Below, piece by piece: positions 10,665-23,108 of a stretch of 64,000 nucleotides of DNA (position 1 is the stretch's first letter; every line of letters starts with the position of its first letter). The notes below the pieces were generated by a model that was not told where the DNA came from, searched no databases, and was given only the letters and a program-made list of their open reading frames with translations. The DNA is from Cenococcum geophilum 1.58 (taxonomy: Eukaryota; Ascomycota; Dothideomycetes; Gloniales; Gloniaceae), in assembly GCA_001692895.1 (NCBI GenBank), contig KV748204.1:1898002-1962001 (forward strand). Reading direction: 5' to 3'. Both the position numbers and the translations under genes were made by a program.

Positions 10665-13600
10665 CTAACCTTTAACTCGTATATATAGAGTATTTATGTT
10701 AACAAACGTCTCTAGTGCCTTATTTGGGTTTACCTTTATTATTATATCTACTGGGTTATCTTAGCTATTAATCCATTAGATCTTAAAGAGTTTTTAACGC
10801 TTATAGGACTGTTAAAGTGCTATAATATTGATTATAAGACGCTTCTCCTTTGTAGTACCAAGCTTGACTAAATACTTGTAGAGGGAATATAAGTCGGTAT
10901 ATACGATTATAGGGATAGTAGGAAGTTTAAGCCGGTCTATAATTATCTTAAGGGTAGTTCCAATTGCAATTACTATATTAACTCCGCCGACTATTCTATA
11001 TATCTCTAACGCTAGAACGCTTTAAGTAATGCGCTTACTTTTAGTTAAGCTCTAATAGATAAGGTTGCCGTGGATTATAAAGTTATTCTCTCTAGTAGAT
11101 TTATTCGCGATAATAATCTTATATCCTAGTTGGGAGCTAAAATCTTTATTATTTGTAAACGATCTATTAACGAATATAAAGAGCTTAGCGGTAGGAAGGT
11201 TAATAGGCACGTAGAGTAGTCCCCTGTTAAGATGGTTTATTTACTAGGAAAGACGCTTATTTAGGGTAAGAATATTATCCTTAGTTGGTTCCTGGTATTA
11301 AGCGGCAACAGAGAGATTAAAGGAAGTCTTAGGTTAATAGATAGAAGCTATATAAGCTCCGCGAGCGCGTTACTCTATATATCCTTGCTTTAGAGAATTA
11401 ACGTTAATAACGTTAATCTTCTTACCTTAACCCTTCTGGCGTAGAGTAATAGAGCCCTTATTTAGGGAGAGGATATATCCGTTAAAAAGTAATAGTGTTG
11501 CTAAGTTAAGTCTTTCCTTTGGCTTTGCTATAAGGTTTACCTTTACTAGCTTATCTTCTTTAAGAGCTAAGAATTGGTCATCTCTTAAGATAATTATATT
11601 GTTTGTTTATATACCGACAATTCCAAATGGAGTTCCCGTAGTTATAATAAGGAAGCAGGGATTAAATATAAAAGTAGTTATTAAAAGCTTCTCCTTATAG
11701 TGCTTGCTATAGGTAGCCTACTAATAAGTTCCTACCTCTGCGATTCTATATAATGGCTTAAGTACGACTATAATCGTATCCTTGGGATATTAGTAGCGAA
11801 TTTACTCTGGAAGGTATGTTAGTATTAAGCGCTAAAGGCGCGTCTCTAATTGGGTATAGGCCTAAGTAATGTTTTATAGGTAAACCGCTATCCTATTCTT
11901 TATTAAGGAGGGAGCTAGCGTAATAATGACTTATTAACTAGCTCGTTGAATTATAGGGGATTGTATAAGGATTACTTCCTTACCGTTATTATTATAACCT
12001 TAAATGACTAGCCTTAACTTCTTAAATGGGGTATTAGTAGCTTTACCTTTAATTTTATTAACTATTCTTAACTTAAATATGCGGACTCTATTAAACTTAG
12101 TAGGGTTATATTTCTTAAATTTAAAGACTCCTCTTATAATAAGACTGTCGATTTCCTACTTATTAGATACTTAGAAAGGAGCTCCTAGAGTTATAATACG
12201 GCCTTTCTTTTAGAGCTGTTTTACGAGTTTAAAGTTAGCCTTCTCTTTAGCTGTTATAAAGGCCATTAATAGTTTATCTCTATTCTTAATAGCAGTAACA
12301 AATTGCTCTTCGAAATTGATAAGATGTTGGCGATTTCGTGATCCCTTTAGGCGACCTCTACCGCGTCATAGTTGCGGTACATCTACTACAATTATATTAG
12401 AATTGCCTTCGCCTTTTAGAGTACGTTAATTGTGGTTCTCCTTTAGGGTATCCTCTGGGGTATTCTATAAAGGCTTAGAGCTATTATCCCTATAGTAGGG
12501 CTTAATAACGGTTGAGTGGAATTAAGTGGGTTTATGGGGCATTTAAAGAGTGTAAGTTTAACTATTAATTACAATGAGTTTATGTGGGCCTGACTATCCT
12601 CCCTTTTTACGCCATACGCGTACCTCCGATTAGAGTGGTAGATTAAGTATAGTTAAGGTGTTTAGGCCATTTTTTATTTTTAGTGCGTTATTAACCTGGC
12701 GCGTGGCGTAGAGATATTGCACCTCCTTTATTGCCTTGCGAATAGCCTTAGCTTATTACGCAATAGAGGGAGATAGTAGAGAATTGTTAGTTATTTAAGG
12801 GTAGGTGCTAAAGACTAGCAATATAGGTACGAGCCTATCTGGGCTAGCGGTATCGTTAACAGCCTTAACAGCTATCTATAGGATAAGCTTTTTGCTAGTA
12901 CCCTCTAGTTTTAAAGAAATAATCTTATATGCGCGGCGTAATGGCGTATAATATTATTTTACTTTTCTAATACTATTATGTACCTTAATAGGGACTTTCT
13001 TAACCTTAATTGTTATTGCCTTTACCTGTTATTGAAACTCCGTAGATAAGAAGTTCTTTCCTATATTATAAACGATTTGATTAGGGGGTCCTAGGTAGAT
13101 ATTAATTTAGTATAATTAAAGAGTATTCTATACGTTTCTAGCTGATATATCTTTTAAAAAGCGTGCGGCTTAGAAGGAGGTTAAGAAGTTAATAACTTGG
13201 AGTACTGGCTTGCTGTTAAGATATATAACATCTATAATAATGCAGAAGTTAAAGTTATAGTTGTCTTTAAGAGTAAACTTAAATCAGCTAGGGGACTTCT
13301 GGTTTATTTAGCAGTAATAGTAGTACTTTATAAGATGTTTAATTACCTTAACCTTAACTTTATAACCTGCTTGCTAAAGGACCTTAAGCAATTGGTAAAT
13401 AGATAGGTGGCTAAAACGACGGTGTAGTTAACGTAACTCTGACTTAGTTAGGTGGCTCTAAGCAACGCTCCTTTTTGGCTATTGAAGGAGTAACTAAGGG
13501 TGACCCTACTTGCGTACAACGGGCACCTGATTATCTCCCTAGATAAGTATATTTTTAAGGTTGTTAAGCTTAATACCTAATTTGTTTATATCTTGGATGC

Positions 13601-15701
13601 AGAATAGGAATAGGGTATTTATAGGGACAATATAGAAAGTAATATATCCTAATGGGGTTTGGACCTTAATTGTGCTAAGAGAGATTATAGTACCCTTACT
13701 AAAGCGAATTGTATATTGGCCTGCTGTTAATTAGTTAATTTAAACAGAGCTATTAAGCTACTAAAGAGCTTAAACTTGAGGCTTTCCTGCTATAGATACT
13801 CCTGCGGCTCTAGTATCTGGTATAATGCTATAGAAGATATTCGCCAAGTATCTATTATTAAAGGAGAACGTGGAACTTTTTTTTAGCTTATTAAAGATAT
13901 CTAACTTTATAATAGAATGGAGCGTAGATTAGTTATTAAGGATAGCGACGGTTTATATACTATTTACCTTACTATACTTAGTAAAGTATTGGTTGGGAGA
14001 GTAATCCTTAATTTCTATATTTATAAGGAGCTGTTTGGCCTTATTAACCTTACCCTTAAGATCTTCTTCGCCTTTATATTAAACTAGGAAGTTTTAGAAG
14101 TAGGCCATAGTGACCTTTTAGTTTCTGACGTTTTATGCGCTCTGGCGAAACCTATTATATACCTCCTTTNGTTTATTAANAGGGTGTCTAGTTAACTAGT
14201 AATTTGGCTTCTTATAAATATAGCACTTCTTCTAATAATTGCTCCGAAGTGAACCTCTATAAGGACCTCTATGATTGCCTTATAATTAACGTTAATCGTA
14301 CCCTTTACTATATCCCCTACTACGTCTATTATATGTTTAATCAGTCTAGTTGTAATTATATTAGTCAGCCGGGTCGATTAAGGTAGGTTAGAGTTAGGCG
14401 TTAAATTGCTATACTTCTTAAGAGCGTAGAGCGGTGCTAATAGAGGATCTTAATTAAGTATATACTCCTTTGTAAGTACTTATAGGGTTAAAAAGAGCGA
14501 GATTATATTTTTTGATACCTTGGTATGCGCTAATAACTTAATTGCGTAGGCTAAGGTCCTCTTAATATAATTTAGATAAACCACGCTGAATTATCTAAAG
14601 TTAATTAAAGAGCTTTTAAAGATAATTAAGCTGAGAGACACCTAGGTTTATAGCAATAATTCTTAGAAAGGTAGTCTCTCTCTACTCTAATATATATTAC
14701 TGCTTATTCTCTTCTATTTTAAAGTGGCATCTTATCTTATATATTATTTGGTTAAAATCGTATCCTTTTCTTGCTAAATAATTATAATAGAAGGTACTGG
14801 CGCGGCCCTTAAGTATAACGGAATAGGTGTTATAATATTGGTTAGGTTCTAGTCTAACCTTTTAGTAATAGTTATAGAAGATACGCAGCTTTAAATTAAG
14901 GATGTTATATAGTTCCCCGCTAAACTTCTTCTCCTAGTCTATATAGAGCTTTATAAGCTCTATAAGCATTTTTAAGGTGCCTTTAAGTAGTATTAAACCA
15001 CATTGAAATTGCATTAGAGATTAAGGTGGGAATTACTTTATAGGCTGTAGTGGAGATATAGGGCTTAGTGGAATATGGCGTGGTACCTAATCTTCCTATA
15101 GTAGAGTTTAAAGGTTATTAAATCGCGAAGCAAGGGGATCTTGCGCTTACTCTTAAGGGGTAGTGGTTAATATTGCTGGTTAAATTAGTGGATCCTGGGG
15201 AGCTAGAGATAGAGGTAGAAGCGATAGATATAGAACATAAGAACTTATGCCTAAAGTAATGGAATTAGAGCGCGTCTTTATTAGCGTATTATTTAGATTC
15301 TATTATAAGTTAAGCTTCCTCTTAGTACATAGTTGGTGCTTAACCTCTTATAGAGTCTATTTATGCTCTTCTTTTACATTAATAATTTGCTTCTGGATAT
15401 TGTCTCTAATGGCACCCCTATCTATAGGAATAAATACTCTATTCTTTTAAAGGAAGTTATAGAAGTTTTGTATAACGTCCTTTTTTGCGAGAGCCTATAT
15501 TTCCTTTATCTATTTAATAAAGTCCTCCTTTATATAACACCATAGCTTAGTATTGTTGTATTTACTGTCTGTATAGTATACTATGCGGTATACTAAGAAT
15601 CCGTTTAGGTCCTATTTTTTGGCGTTTATAGGGTTAATGTCTATATCCTATGTCTTTGGGTTAATGCTTTTCTTGTACTTCTTTGGGTAGGTTAACGCTA
15701 T
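10665..15701 (-). pseudogene. Inner copia gag-pol (gag, protease, integrase, RT, RNase H)
   Basis: Colinear with the better-read copy at 53444-58392. Gag begins near 15701 (ATG decayed to ATA), protease/integrase lies around 12000-14500 and RNase H ends at a TAG at 10665. Plus-strand open frames here (13197, 14204, 15247, 15363) are mirrors of this gene: RIP creates TAA/TAG on the coding strand and leaves the reverse strand open. Ambiguous N bases occur at 14170 and 14180. Confidence 0.8.
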
Positions 15702-16186
15702 AGTAGGTATAGAATTGACGGGGTGTTGTACGTCGAAGGTAGGTAGGGTTTTTGGCTTTGTAGAATCTCGTAGGTTTGCTATTAAAAGGTAGGCAATTAA
15801 GATGTTGTCGACGCGTTTCGGACGTTAACTTTAGAACCATAGGTTTAGTGACACTTTTAACCTAAAGTACTCGACTAAATCTTTATATGTGTAGTTGTTT
15901 AACGCGTTTTAGACATTAATTTTGGGACCGTAGGTTTAGTGACACTTCTGACCTAAAGTACTTAACTAAATCTTTATAAACGTGGTTGTTCTACATAATA
16001 GACGCAACTTGGTATCTCCTAGTACTTAGTAATACTTCTATTACTAGTTTTCCGTAAGTTTAAGGTAGTATAGTATCGCCGGGATCCATTCTATATAAGC
16101 GTATATAGTACCCCTACACGAGACTGTCTCTTTTATTCGAAAACCTAGCTGCTCTGTAGTTGACTGTGTATTTAACCACTAATTAG

Positions 16187-16372
16187 TGTTAGAAATATAG
16201 GGTGACTTACTAATAACGACTACTCGAGTAGGGTTATAGTGATGTTGGTTAATTCTTATTAATAGGAATGAGGAAAGGGGTGAGGAACTTAAGGTTCCTT
16301 ACTACGCTAGGGCCACGTCGACACGTGACGGCAATATGCTTCATACGACGGCAACTTGCCTTATTCCCGACA
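16187..16372 (-). repeat. 5' LTR of inner copia element, 186 bp
   Basis: Same length as its partner and colinear with it; start TGTTAG, end CCCGACA. Adjacent to the conserved AACCACTAATTAG motif in the primer-binding-site position. Confidence 0.85.
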
Positions 16373-19300
16373 GTTTATAATAATAATCTTATATCTTAGC
16401 TAGGAGCTAAAATCTTTATTATTTATAAACGATTTATTAATAAATATAAAGAGCTTAATAGTAGGAAGATTAATAGGTATATAGTGTAGTCCCTAGTCAA
16501 GATAGTTTATTTACTAGAAAAGACGTTTATTTAGGGCAAGAATATTATTCTTAGTTAGTTTCTAGTATTAGGCGGTAATAGAAAGATTAAATAAAGTCTT
16601 AGGTTAATAGATAAAAGTAATATAAGCTCTATAAGCGCGTTACTCTACATATCCTTACTTTAAAGAATTAACGTTAATAATATTAATCTTCTTGCCTTAA
16701 CCCTTCTAGCGTAAAGCAATAGAATNCTTGTTTAGGGAGAGGATATATTTATTAAAGAGTAATAGTGTTATTAAATTAAGCTTTTCCTTTAGCTTTGCTA
16801 TAAGATTTACCTTTACTAGTTTATCTTCTTTAAGAGCTAAGAATTAGTCTTCTCCTAAAATAATTATATTATTAGTTTATATGCCAATAATTCTAAATAG
16901 AGTTCCTGTAGTTATAATAAGGAAGTATAGGTTAAATATAGAAGTAGTTATTAAAAGTTTCTCTTTATAGTGCTTACTATAGGTAGCCTACTAATAAGTT
17001 TTTACCTCTGTAATTCTATATAATAGCTTAAGTATAACTATAATTATATCTTTAGAATATTAGTGGCGAATTTACTCTAGAAGGTATACTAGTATTAAGC
17101 GCTAAAGGGGCGTCTCCGATTAAGTGTAGGCTTAGGTAATATCTTATAAATAAACCGCTATTCTATTCTTTATTAAGGAGGGAGCTAGCATAATAATAAC
17201 TTACTAATTAGCTTATTAAATTATAGGGGATTATATAAGAATTACCTCCTTACTATTATTATTATAACCTTAAATAATAAGCCTTAATTTCTTAAATAGG
17301 GCATTAGTAGCTTTACCCTTAATCTCGTTAACTATTCTTAACTTAAAAATGCGAACTTTATTAAACTTAATAGGGTTATACTTCTTAAATTTAAAGACTT
17401 CTCTTGTAATAAGACTATCGATCTTCTACTTATTAGATGCTTAAAAAGGAGCTTCTAAAGTTATAATACAACCTTCCTTTTAAAGCTATTTTATAAGTTT
17501 AAAGTTAGCCTTTTCCTTAGCTATTATAAAGGCCATTAATAGCTTAACTCTATTCTTAATAGCGGCAATAAATTGCTCTTTAAAATTAATAAGATATTAG
17601 TGATTTTATAATCCCTTTAGGCGACCTCTACCGCGTTATAGTTGCGGCGTATCTACTATAATTATATTAGGATTATAGTCGCCTTCTAGAGCACGTTAAT
17701 TATAGTTCTCCTTTAGGGCATTTTCTATAGCATCCTATAAAGGCTTAGAACTATTATCTTTATAGTAAGGCTTAATAATAGTTAAATAGAATTAAGTAGG
17801 TCTATAAGGCATCTAAATAGTATAAGTTTAACTATTAATTATAATAAGTTAATATAGGCCTAACTACCCTCCCTTTTTACGCTATATATATATCTTAGAC
17901 TAGAGTAGCAGATTAAGCGTAGTTAAAGTATTTAGGCTATTTCTTATTCCTAGTACGTTATTAACCTAGTATATAGCATAAAGATATTATACCTCCTTTA
18001 TTACCTTATAAATAGCCTTAGCTTATTATATAATAGAGAGAGATAGTAAAAAATTATTAATTATTTAAGGGTAGGCGCTAAAGACTAGTAATATAGGTAT
18101 AAGTCCATCTAGGCCAGCGGAATTATTAATAGCTTTAATAGCTATTTATAAGGTAAGTTCTTTGCTAATATTCTTTAGTTTTAAAGAAATAATTTTATAT
18201 ATGTGGCGTAATAGCGCATAATATTGCTTTACTTTTTTAATACTATTATATACCTTAATAGAGACTTCCTTAACCTTAATTGCCATTGCCTTTATCTATT
18301 ATTAAAACTCTATAGATAAGAAGTTCTTTTCTATATTATAGATAATTTAGTTAGAGGGTCCTAAGTAGATATTAATCTAATATAATTAAAGGGTATCCTA
18401 TATATTCCTAGCTAATATATCCTTTAAGAAAAGTGCGGCTTAGAAGGAGGTTAAGAAGTTAATAACTTAGAGTACTAGCTTACCGCTAAGATATATAACA
18501 TTAATAATAATATAAAAGTTAAAGTCGTAGTTATTTTTAAGGTTAAACTTAAATCGGCTAAGGGACTTCTGGTTTATTTAGTAGTAATAATAATACTTTA
18601 TAAAATACTTAATCGCCTTAACCTTAACTTTATAGCCTACTTACTAAAGGACCCTAAGTAGTTAGTAAATAGATAGGTGGCTAAAGTAACGGTATAGTTA
18701 ATGTAACTCTAACTTAGTTAAGTGGCTTTAAGTAATATTCTTTTCTAGTTAATAAAGGAGTAACTAGGGGTAACCCTACTTACGTATAATAGGCACTTAA
18801 TTATCTCCCTAAATAAGTATATTTTTAAAGTTATTAAGCTTAATGCCTAATTTATTTATATCTTTAATGCAAAATAAAAATGGGGTATTTATAGGAATAA
18901 CGTAAAAAGTAATACACCCTAAGGGGGTTTAGACCCTAATTATGCTAAAAGAGATTATAGTACCCTTACTAAAACGAATCGTGTATTAGCCTACCGTTAA
19001 ATAGTTAATTTAAATAGAGCTATTAAGCTACTAAAGGGCTTAAACTTAAAGTTCTCCTATTATAGATACTTTTACGGCTCTAGTGTCTGGTATAATACTA
19101 TAGAAGACGTTTACTAAGTATCTATTATTAAAGGAGAACGTAAAACTCTTTTGTGGCTTATTAAAGATATCTAACTTTATAATAGAGTAGAGTGTAAATT
19201 AGTTATTAAAAATAGTAACGGTTTATATACTATCTACCTTACTATACCTAGTAAAGTATTAGTTAGATAAGTAGTCCTTAATTTCCATATCTATAAGGAG

Positions 19301-21265
19301 CTATTTGGCCTTATTAACCTTACCTTTAAGATCTTTTACGCCTTTATATTAAACTAAAAAGCTTTAAAAGTAGGCTATAGTAACCTTATAATTTTTAAAG
19401 TTTCTTATACTTTAGCAAAACTTATTATATGCCTCCTTTTACTTATTAAGAGAATGCCTAGTTAACTAGTAATTTAGTTTCTTATAAACATAGCACTTCT
19501 TTTAATAATTACTTTAAAATAAACCTCTATAAGGGCCTCTACCTTTACCTTATAGTTATTAATTATACCCTCTACTATATTATTTACCCCAGCTACTATA
19601 TATTTAATTAGTCTAGTTATAATTATATTAGTTAGGCGGGTCGATTAAAGTAGGTTAGAGTTAGGTATTAAATTACTATACTTTTTAAGAGCGTAGAGTG
19701 GTGCTAATAGAAGATCCTAATTAAGTATATACTCCTTTATAAGTATTTATAGGATTAAAGAAAGTAAGGTTATATTTTTTAACGCCTTAGTATACACTAA
19801 TAACTTAATTATATAGGCTAAAATCCTCTTAATATAATTTGGATAAACTACGCTAAATCGTTTAAAGTTAATTAAAGAGCTTTTAAAGATAATTAAGCCG
19901 AGGGATACCTAAGTTTATAGTAATAATCCTTAAAAAGGTAGTCTCTCTCTATTCTAATATATACTGCTACTTATTCTCTTCTATTTTAAAGTAGTATCTT
20001 AACTTATATATTATATGGTTAAAATTATATCCTTTTCCTGCTAAACGGTTATAATAGAAGGTATTAGCTTAGCCCTTAAGTATAATAGAATAGGCGTTAT
20101 AGTATTAATTAGACTCTATTTTTACTTTCTAATAATAGTCATAAAAGATATATAGTTTTAAATTAAGAATATTATATAGTTCCTTACTAAACTTCTTCTC
20201 CTAATCTAAATAGAGCTTTGTAAGCTCTATAAGCAATTTTAAACTACCTCTAATTTAAGATTAAAATAAAGGAGGTAGGAGTTATATTATAGGCTGTAGT
20301 AAGGATATAGGTCTAATCGGTAGAGTCTAAAGGTTATTAAATCGCGGAGCAATAGGATCCTGTGCCTGCTCTTATTAGGGTATAGTGTCCGATATTAAAG
20401 CTATAGGTTAAATTAAATATAGAGGAGTTAAAGGCGGAGGTAAATTTATTTCTAGAGGTGTATTACTTGGATTCTATTATAAGTTAAGCTTCCTTATAGT
20501 GCGTAGTTAATACTTAATCTCTTATAGAGTTTATTCGTACTCTTCTTTTATGTTAATAATATGCTCCTAAATATTATCTCTAATAACTCCCCCATCTATA
20601 GGGATAAATACTTTATACTCCTAAAGGAAGTTATGGAAGTCCTATATAATATCTTTATTTATAGGAACCTATATTTCCTTTATCTATTTAATAAAGTCCT
20701 CCTTTATATAGTACTATAGTATAGTATTATTATATTTGCTATCTTTATAGTATACTATATAGTTTAATAGGAATCCGTTTAGGTCCTATTACTTAGTAAT
20801 TATAGGGTTAATATTATCCTCGTACTTCTTTAAGTAGGTTAACGCTATAGTAGGTATAGTAGAATTAACGGGGTGTCGTATGTCGAAGGTAGGTAGGATT
20901 TTCGGTTTTATAGGATCTCGTAGGTTTGCTGTCAAGAGGTAGGCAATTTAAGATGTTGTTTGACGTGTTTTAGATATTATTTAACACGTTTTGGACGTTA
21001 ACTTAGGACTCTAGGTTTAGTAACACTTTTAACCTAAAGTATAACTAAATCTTTATAAACGCAATTATTCTATATAATAGACGCAACTTAGTATCTCCTA
21101 GTACTTAGTAACACTTCTATTACTAGTTTTCCGTAAGTTTAAGGTAGTATAGTGTCGCCGGGATCTATTCTATATAAGCGTATATAGCACCCCTATATAA
21201 GACTGTCTCTTCTATTTAAAAACCTAGCTGCTCTATAGTTAACTGTGTATTTAACCACTAATCAG

Positions 21266-21432
21266 TATTAGTTATATAGGGTGACTCACTAATAATAACT
21301 ACTTAAGTAGGTTACAGTGATGTTGGTTAATAAAGCTTATTTAATTGGAATGAGAAAGGGCGAGGAGCCTAAGACTCCTCGCCACGCTAGTGCCGCGGCG
21401 TTACGTGATAACCGCTTGCCTTATTCCTAATA
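21266..21432 (-). repeat. 5' LTR of outer copia element, 167 bp
   Basis: Same length as its partner at 9308-9474. Ends are TATTAG and AATA where TGTTAG and AACA are expected, both single G-to-A/C-to-T changes. Just inside it lies the conserved AACCACTAATCAG motif shared by all copia copies here, in the primer-binding-site position. Confidence 0.85.
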
Positions 21433-21437
21433 AGTAA

Positions 21438-22440
21438 AGGTAGAGGATAACGGCTCTACTATAGAGCTATATATATAGGATTTAATATAAATTAGCTAAA
21501 ATAGTAACTATAGAAAGACTTTAAAAATGTAAAGGATTTAATTAGTAACTTTTACTACGTAAACCTATAAAAACTAGGCTTAAGTAGAGATTTTATACCT
21601 AATCCTTTATAGGAGCCCTTATAGAGTTAAACTATTATATATTACTATATAAGGGCAAATTGCCGTTAGATTGCAGTAAAGTGCAATTATATAACCGGAA
21701 TATTGTTAAAATATCTAGGAACTTTAACCAGCGGTTAAAGTTATCTAATTAGTTAGATTTTTAGATACCAAGCCTTATTATATAACGTTGTTTTAAACCT
21801 TTAGTAACACCCCCCTTTCTTCTTTTCTATACCTTAAGTGTCCCTTTTATATATATATAGTAACCACAGCGTCGCTAGAGCTCCGCCTCTATAGGAGGGG
21901 AGGTAGTATTACGGAACCCCATCGCAGGGGCCTCTATAGGAGAGCCCCGTGCTCTCGCGTACACCTCGCGTACAGCTTATATCAGCTACGCGTAGGTATA
22001 TCACCTCCTTACGCCCTCGACCCTTATGATCGATCGCGTAACGTCTTGTAGACTCCTCAAATACATACGCTTTATAGCTACTGCCCTCGTTCCGTGACAC
22101 TATGCGTAGGCTAAGTATTAAAAAAAACTTAATATAGGTTAGTTTATTAAGTACGTCAAATAATATATTAATTATACTAAGTTAATTATCTATTAACAGC
22201 TAGTAGTTAAGGCTATTTAAAAGGGACGATATTTTATTAATAAAGTAAGCTTAAAGTTTAGAAATACCCCTAGCTACCTAATTAGAGATTTAGGGGATAT
22301 TTCTATATCTCCTAGCTTTAGCCCTTCTTTTAAAGGGTTGCTCTAAAAGTAACCTAAGGTAACTCTAATAATACCCCTTATATTAAATTGGTTATAACTT
22401 AGGAAGTAGTTAAAACCCTATTACCTATATTAGCTAGATT
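21438..22440. other. Degenerate repeat DNA between the copia nest and the gene island
   Basis: AT-rich, with a GC-richer patch at 21860-22100 (a short minus-strand open frame at 21909-22100 is unrecognised). On the minus strand a polypurine run AAAGAAGAAAGGGGGG ends near 21806 and is followed at once by TGTTAC, as at a pol/3' LTR junction, so a fragment of another LTR element is likely. Its partner LTR is not visible. Confidence 0.35.
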
Positions 22441-22464
22441 ATTTTATTTATTTATTTTTTAAAA

Positions 22465-22520
22465 AGTGAAATAAAATAAGGACTTTTCTATAGAAACTTT
22501 TCCTATTTTTAAATTTCACA
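22465..22520. repeat. Imperfect palindrome at the edge of the gene island
   Basis: GTGAAATAAAATAAGGA is followed after a short loop by TCCTATTTTTAAATTTCAC, able to form a long hairpin. It marks the switch from AT-rich repeat DNA to GC-balanced DNA. It could be a tiny foldback element or an end of one. Confidence 0.45.
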
Positions 22521-22757
22521 GTTTTTTAGTATATTGCCGGAAACTGGAGAGTTTTGCGTCAAGTCCTAGAATTTTATAAGCCGCGTACTTTCGAAAAGCT
22601 TTGCCCTTTGTCTTCTGGCTCGACGTTAAAAAATCGTCCCGTCTAGCTATCTGCAAAGCGCTGGTATACCCACTCGGCGTACATCAGGAGTATGCACATG
22701 TAAGCAGAGTTACGCATTAATCTCTATGTCGAAGATCTACCAACATTCTGGATAGCC

Positions 22758-22994
22758 ATGATCTATCCAAGAGCACATTCATTACGCACATTCATTCCGA
22801 TCCCAAAACGCCAGGCTACTAAACCGATTGAGGTCGCGGATTCCAGTGCTGCCATTGTGCAGCTCGAAGCATACGAACGCCAGACCACTGCCTCCCAAAT
22901 CATTTCGCCCGCTAAAACTTAGCAGAGAGAGAAGCTAAGACGGCGCCGAAATGCCACTTTGATCGAAGACATTAAAAAATACTCGAGCAGATAG
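22758..22994 (+). other. Possible remnant of a small coding frame
   Basis: From an ATG at 22758 a 79-codon frame runs to a TAG, with one internal TAG at codon 55. Composition is protein-like (Gln, Glu, Lys and Arg rich, RREK/RRRR-type basic stretch near the end) and the internal stop could be a mutated CAG. No family recognised. It lies 115 bp beyond the 3' end of the FNIP gene and may instead be noncoding. Confidence 0.2.
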
Positions 22995-23108
22995 GAAATT
23001 TATGTTGTACAACGCGCATCCGCGCGGAAAAAATTATAATGAAAGGCGAAAGTCGAGTTGAAGCTCACGCACATTATTACAAGCCATTAAATCCAGAGAA
23101 TGGTTGGC

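Larger units (their letters stand above)
10112..16372 (-). mobile_element. Ty1/copia element, inner copy, 6261 bp
   Basis: Two 186-bp LTRs (10112-10297 and 16187-16372). Flanking 5-bp duplications are ATTTA (10107-10111) and GTTTA (16373-16377), one transition apart. The flanks join to restore the outer element as judged from its relatives. LTR differences are almost all C/T or G/A. Coding strand minus, same family as the outer copy but a different LTR subfamily. Confidence 0.9.
9669..20848 (-). pseudogene. Outer copia gag-pol, split by insertion and RIP
   Basis: Same gene as at 53444-58392, recognised by alignment to it: gag start near 20848 (start codon decayed to ATA), protease/integrase around 17000-19600, RNase H ending in the KALETFVN-type tail at 9669. 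The inner copia element splits it at about 10111/16373, inside the RNase H region. RIP stops are denser than in the inner copy. Confidence 0.8.
9308..21432 (-). mobile_element. Ty1/copia element, outer copy, interrupted by a second copia element
   Basis: Flanked by a perfect 5-bp duplication AGTAA (9303-9307 and 21433-21437). The two 167-bp LTRs share diagnostic sequence (GGCGAGGAGCCTAAGACTCC) that differs from the inner copy. Coding strand is minus: gag near 20848, RNase H ending at 9669. Removing the inner element (10112-16372 plus one duplication) leaves about 5.86 kb, close to the 5.96 kb sister at 53021-58980. Heavily RIP-mutated. Confidence 0.9.

Noticed and set aside
13197..15545. Plus-strand open frames in the inner copia element
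   Set aside because: The minus strand carries the real gag-pol; RIP puts stops in the coding strand and leaves the mirror open. The same holds for 55656-55874, 56719-56997 and 58024-58284.
21909..22100. 63-codon minus-strand frame
   Set aside because: GC-richer patch but no recognisable domain and no context for a gene; kept only as part of the degenerate region.
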